From Alphaproteobacteria bacterium (GTDB taxonomy: Bacteria > Pseudomonadota > Alphaproteobacteria > UBA828), in NCBI GenBank assembly GCA_011523425.1, contig WTGU01000056.1, positions 1 to 64,000 of the forward strand: a DNA stretch of 64,000 bases, given 5' to 3'. Under the pieces are notes generated by a model. It did no database searches and had not been told where the DNA came from. It was given only the letters and a program-made list of their open reading frames with translations. A program made the translations under genes and the position numbers. The first letter of the stretch is position 1. The number at the start of each line of letters is the position of its first letter. Positions 63,591 through 64,000 of this stretch are shown here, in pieces.

Positions 63591-64000
63591 ATGCCGAAGA
63601 AGAAGTCACCGGAGCAGGGCGGCCTGACCCGCCGCGAGCTGATCGGCACCACGGCCAAGGTCGCCACCGTCGGCGGCGTGGTCGCCGCCGGAGTCGCGGG
63701 CGTGACCCCCGCTGACCCGCCGCGCAAGGCGCGCGCGGCCAGCGATTCGGGCGCGGGCACGGTGGGGCCGGGCCAGCTCGACGAGTATTACGGCTTCTGG
63801 TCGTCCGGCCAGTCCGGCGAGGTGCGCGTCTTCGGCGTCCCCTCCATGCGCGAGCTCCTCCGCATCCCGGTCTTCAACCGCTGCAGCGCCACCGGCTGGG
63901 GGCTCACCAACGAGAGCCGCAGGATCATGACCGAGAATCTCCTGCCCGAGACCAAGGCGTTTCTCGCATCCCGCGGCGGCATCTACACCAACGGCGATGC
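63591..64000 (+). CDS. nosZ: Nitrous oxide reductase NosZ, N-terminal part
   Basis: The first ~137 residues are visible; the gene runs past the right edge. NosZ is the periplasmic copper enzyme that reduces N2O to N2. A twin-arginine signal TRRELIGT lies at 13-20, marking the clade I (Tat-exported) type, and the mature start reads PGQLDEYYGFWSSGQ, then RVFGVPSMRELLRIPVF and SATGWGLTNESR. GAGAGGAGAG precedes the ATG. Copper-binding regions are outside the window. Confidence 0.95.
   Translation, partial: MPKKKSPEQGGLTRRELIGTTAKVATVGGVVAAGVAGVTPADPPRKARAASDSGAGTVGPGQLDEYYGFWSSGQSGEVRVFGVPSMRELLRIPVFNRCSATGWGLTNESRRIMTENLLPETKAFLASRGGIYTNGD

Overview
The window reads as chromosomal DNA of a GC-rich, Gram-negative alphaproteobacterium able to respire nitrous oxide; I would not name a genus. 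The reasons are conserved alphaproteobacterial neighbourhoods (holA-lptE-leuS-DUF3576 lipoprotein; lptF-lptG-lptD-surA-ksgA; fabD-fabG/acpP-fabF-mltG-yicC-gmk; rpsF-rpsR-rplI; tpiA-secG-pyrG-kdsA; trpD-trpC-moaC-moeA), one alphaproteobacterial-type LexA box (GTTC-N7-GTTC), and nosR-nosZ with a twin-arginine NosZ at the right edge. I annotate 63 protein genes (the last cut by the window edge) and one tRNA. I see no rRNA, CRISPR array, prophage or transposase gene.

Layout. 1-481: repeat-rich DNA with no recognisable gene. 482-6307 (minus): a small lipoprotein, then the cytochrome c maturation run ccmD-E-F-G-H-I. 6510-13562: EVE protein, then minus-strand holA, lptE, leuS, a DUF3576 lipoprotein, a GMC oxidoreductase and tRNA-Cys. 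13724-15892: a cysteine hydrolase plus amidase pair. 15960-22213: LPS export and outer-membrane assembly genes plus ksgA. 22364-30110: GNAT gene, gmk, yicC, mltG, fabF, acpP, an opposing EamA transporter, fabG, fabD. 30362-35063: rpsF-rpsR-rplI, cfa, dnaB. 35130-38923: a radical SAM gene behind a LexA box, rnhB, a YkuD protein, yggS, a ThiE-like gene. 38895-45543 (minus): a sulfate-activation fusion protein with a sulfotransferase, then moeA, moaC, trpC, trpD. 45710-49340: methyltransferase, AlkD-like protein, PpiD. 49566-54191: tpiA, secG, pyrG, kdsA and a class-IV aminotransferase. 54914-61100: an accessory-looking catabolic stretch (SDR, D-threonine-aldolase-like enzyme, two ABC ATPases, VapBC, HIBADH-family dehydrogenase). 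61300-64000: nosR and the start of nosZ.

Two things stand out. First, the gene at 38895-41048 encodes one polypeptide with a CysD-like N-terminus, EF-Tu-like domains II/III of CysN without the GTPase domain, and a complete APS kinase. It is translationally coupled to a PAPS sulfotransferase, giving a condensed version of the NodP-NodQ-NodH logic for making a sulfated product; its PP-loop is degenerate. Second, several families of small non-coding repeats occupy the gaps between convergent genes. One is a ~177-bp element (three copies) whose palindromic end lies at the 3' end of a neighbouring gene and twice contains that gene's stop codon. Another is a 321-bp unit bounded by 33-bp inverted repeats that fills the gap between two convergent genes. 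The two families share an identical 30-bp module.

Housekeeping operons are tightly packed, with many 4-bp start/stop overlaps. Several start codons lie only 5-8 bp after a -10-like hexamer (lptF, dnaB, rnhB, pyrG), suggesting leaderless transcripts. Regulation that can be read directly: a LexA box before the radical SAM gene, an FNR/NnrR-type box before nosR, a sigma70-type promoter before rpsF, and an inverted-repeat operator before vapBC.
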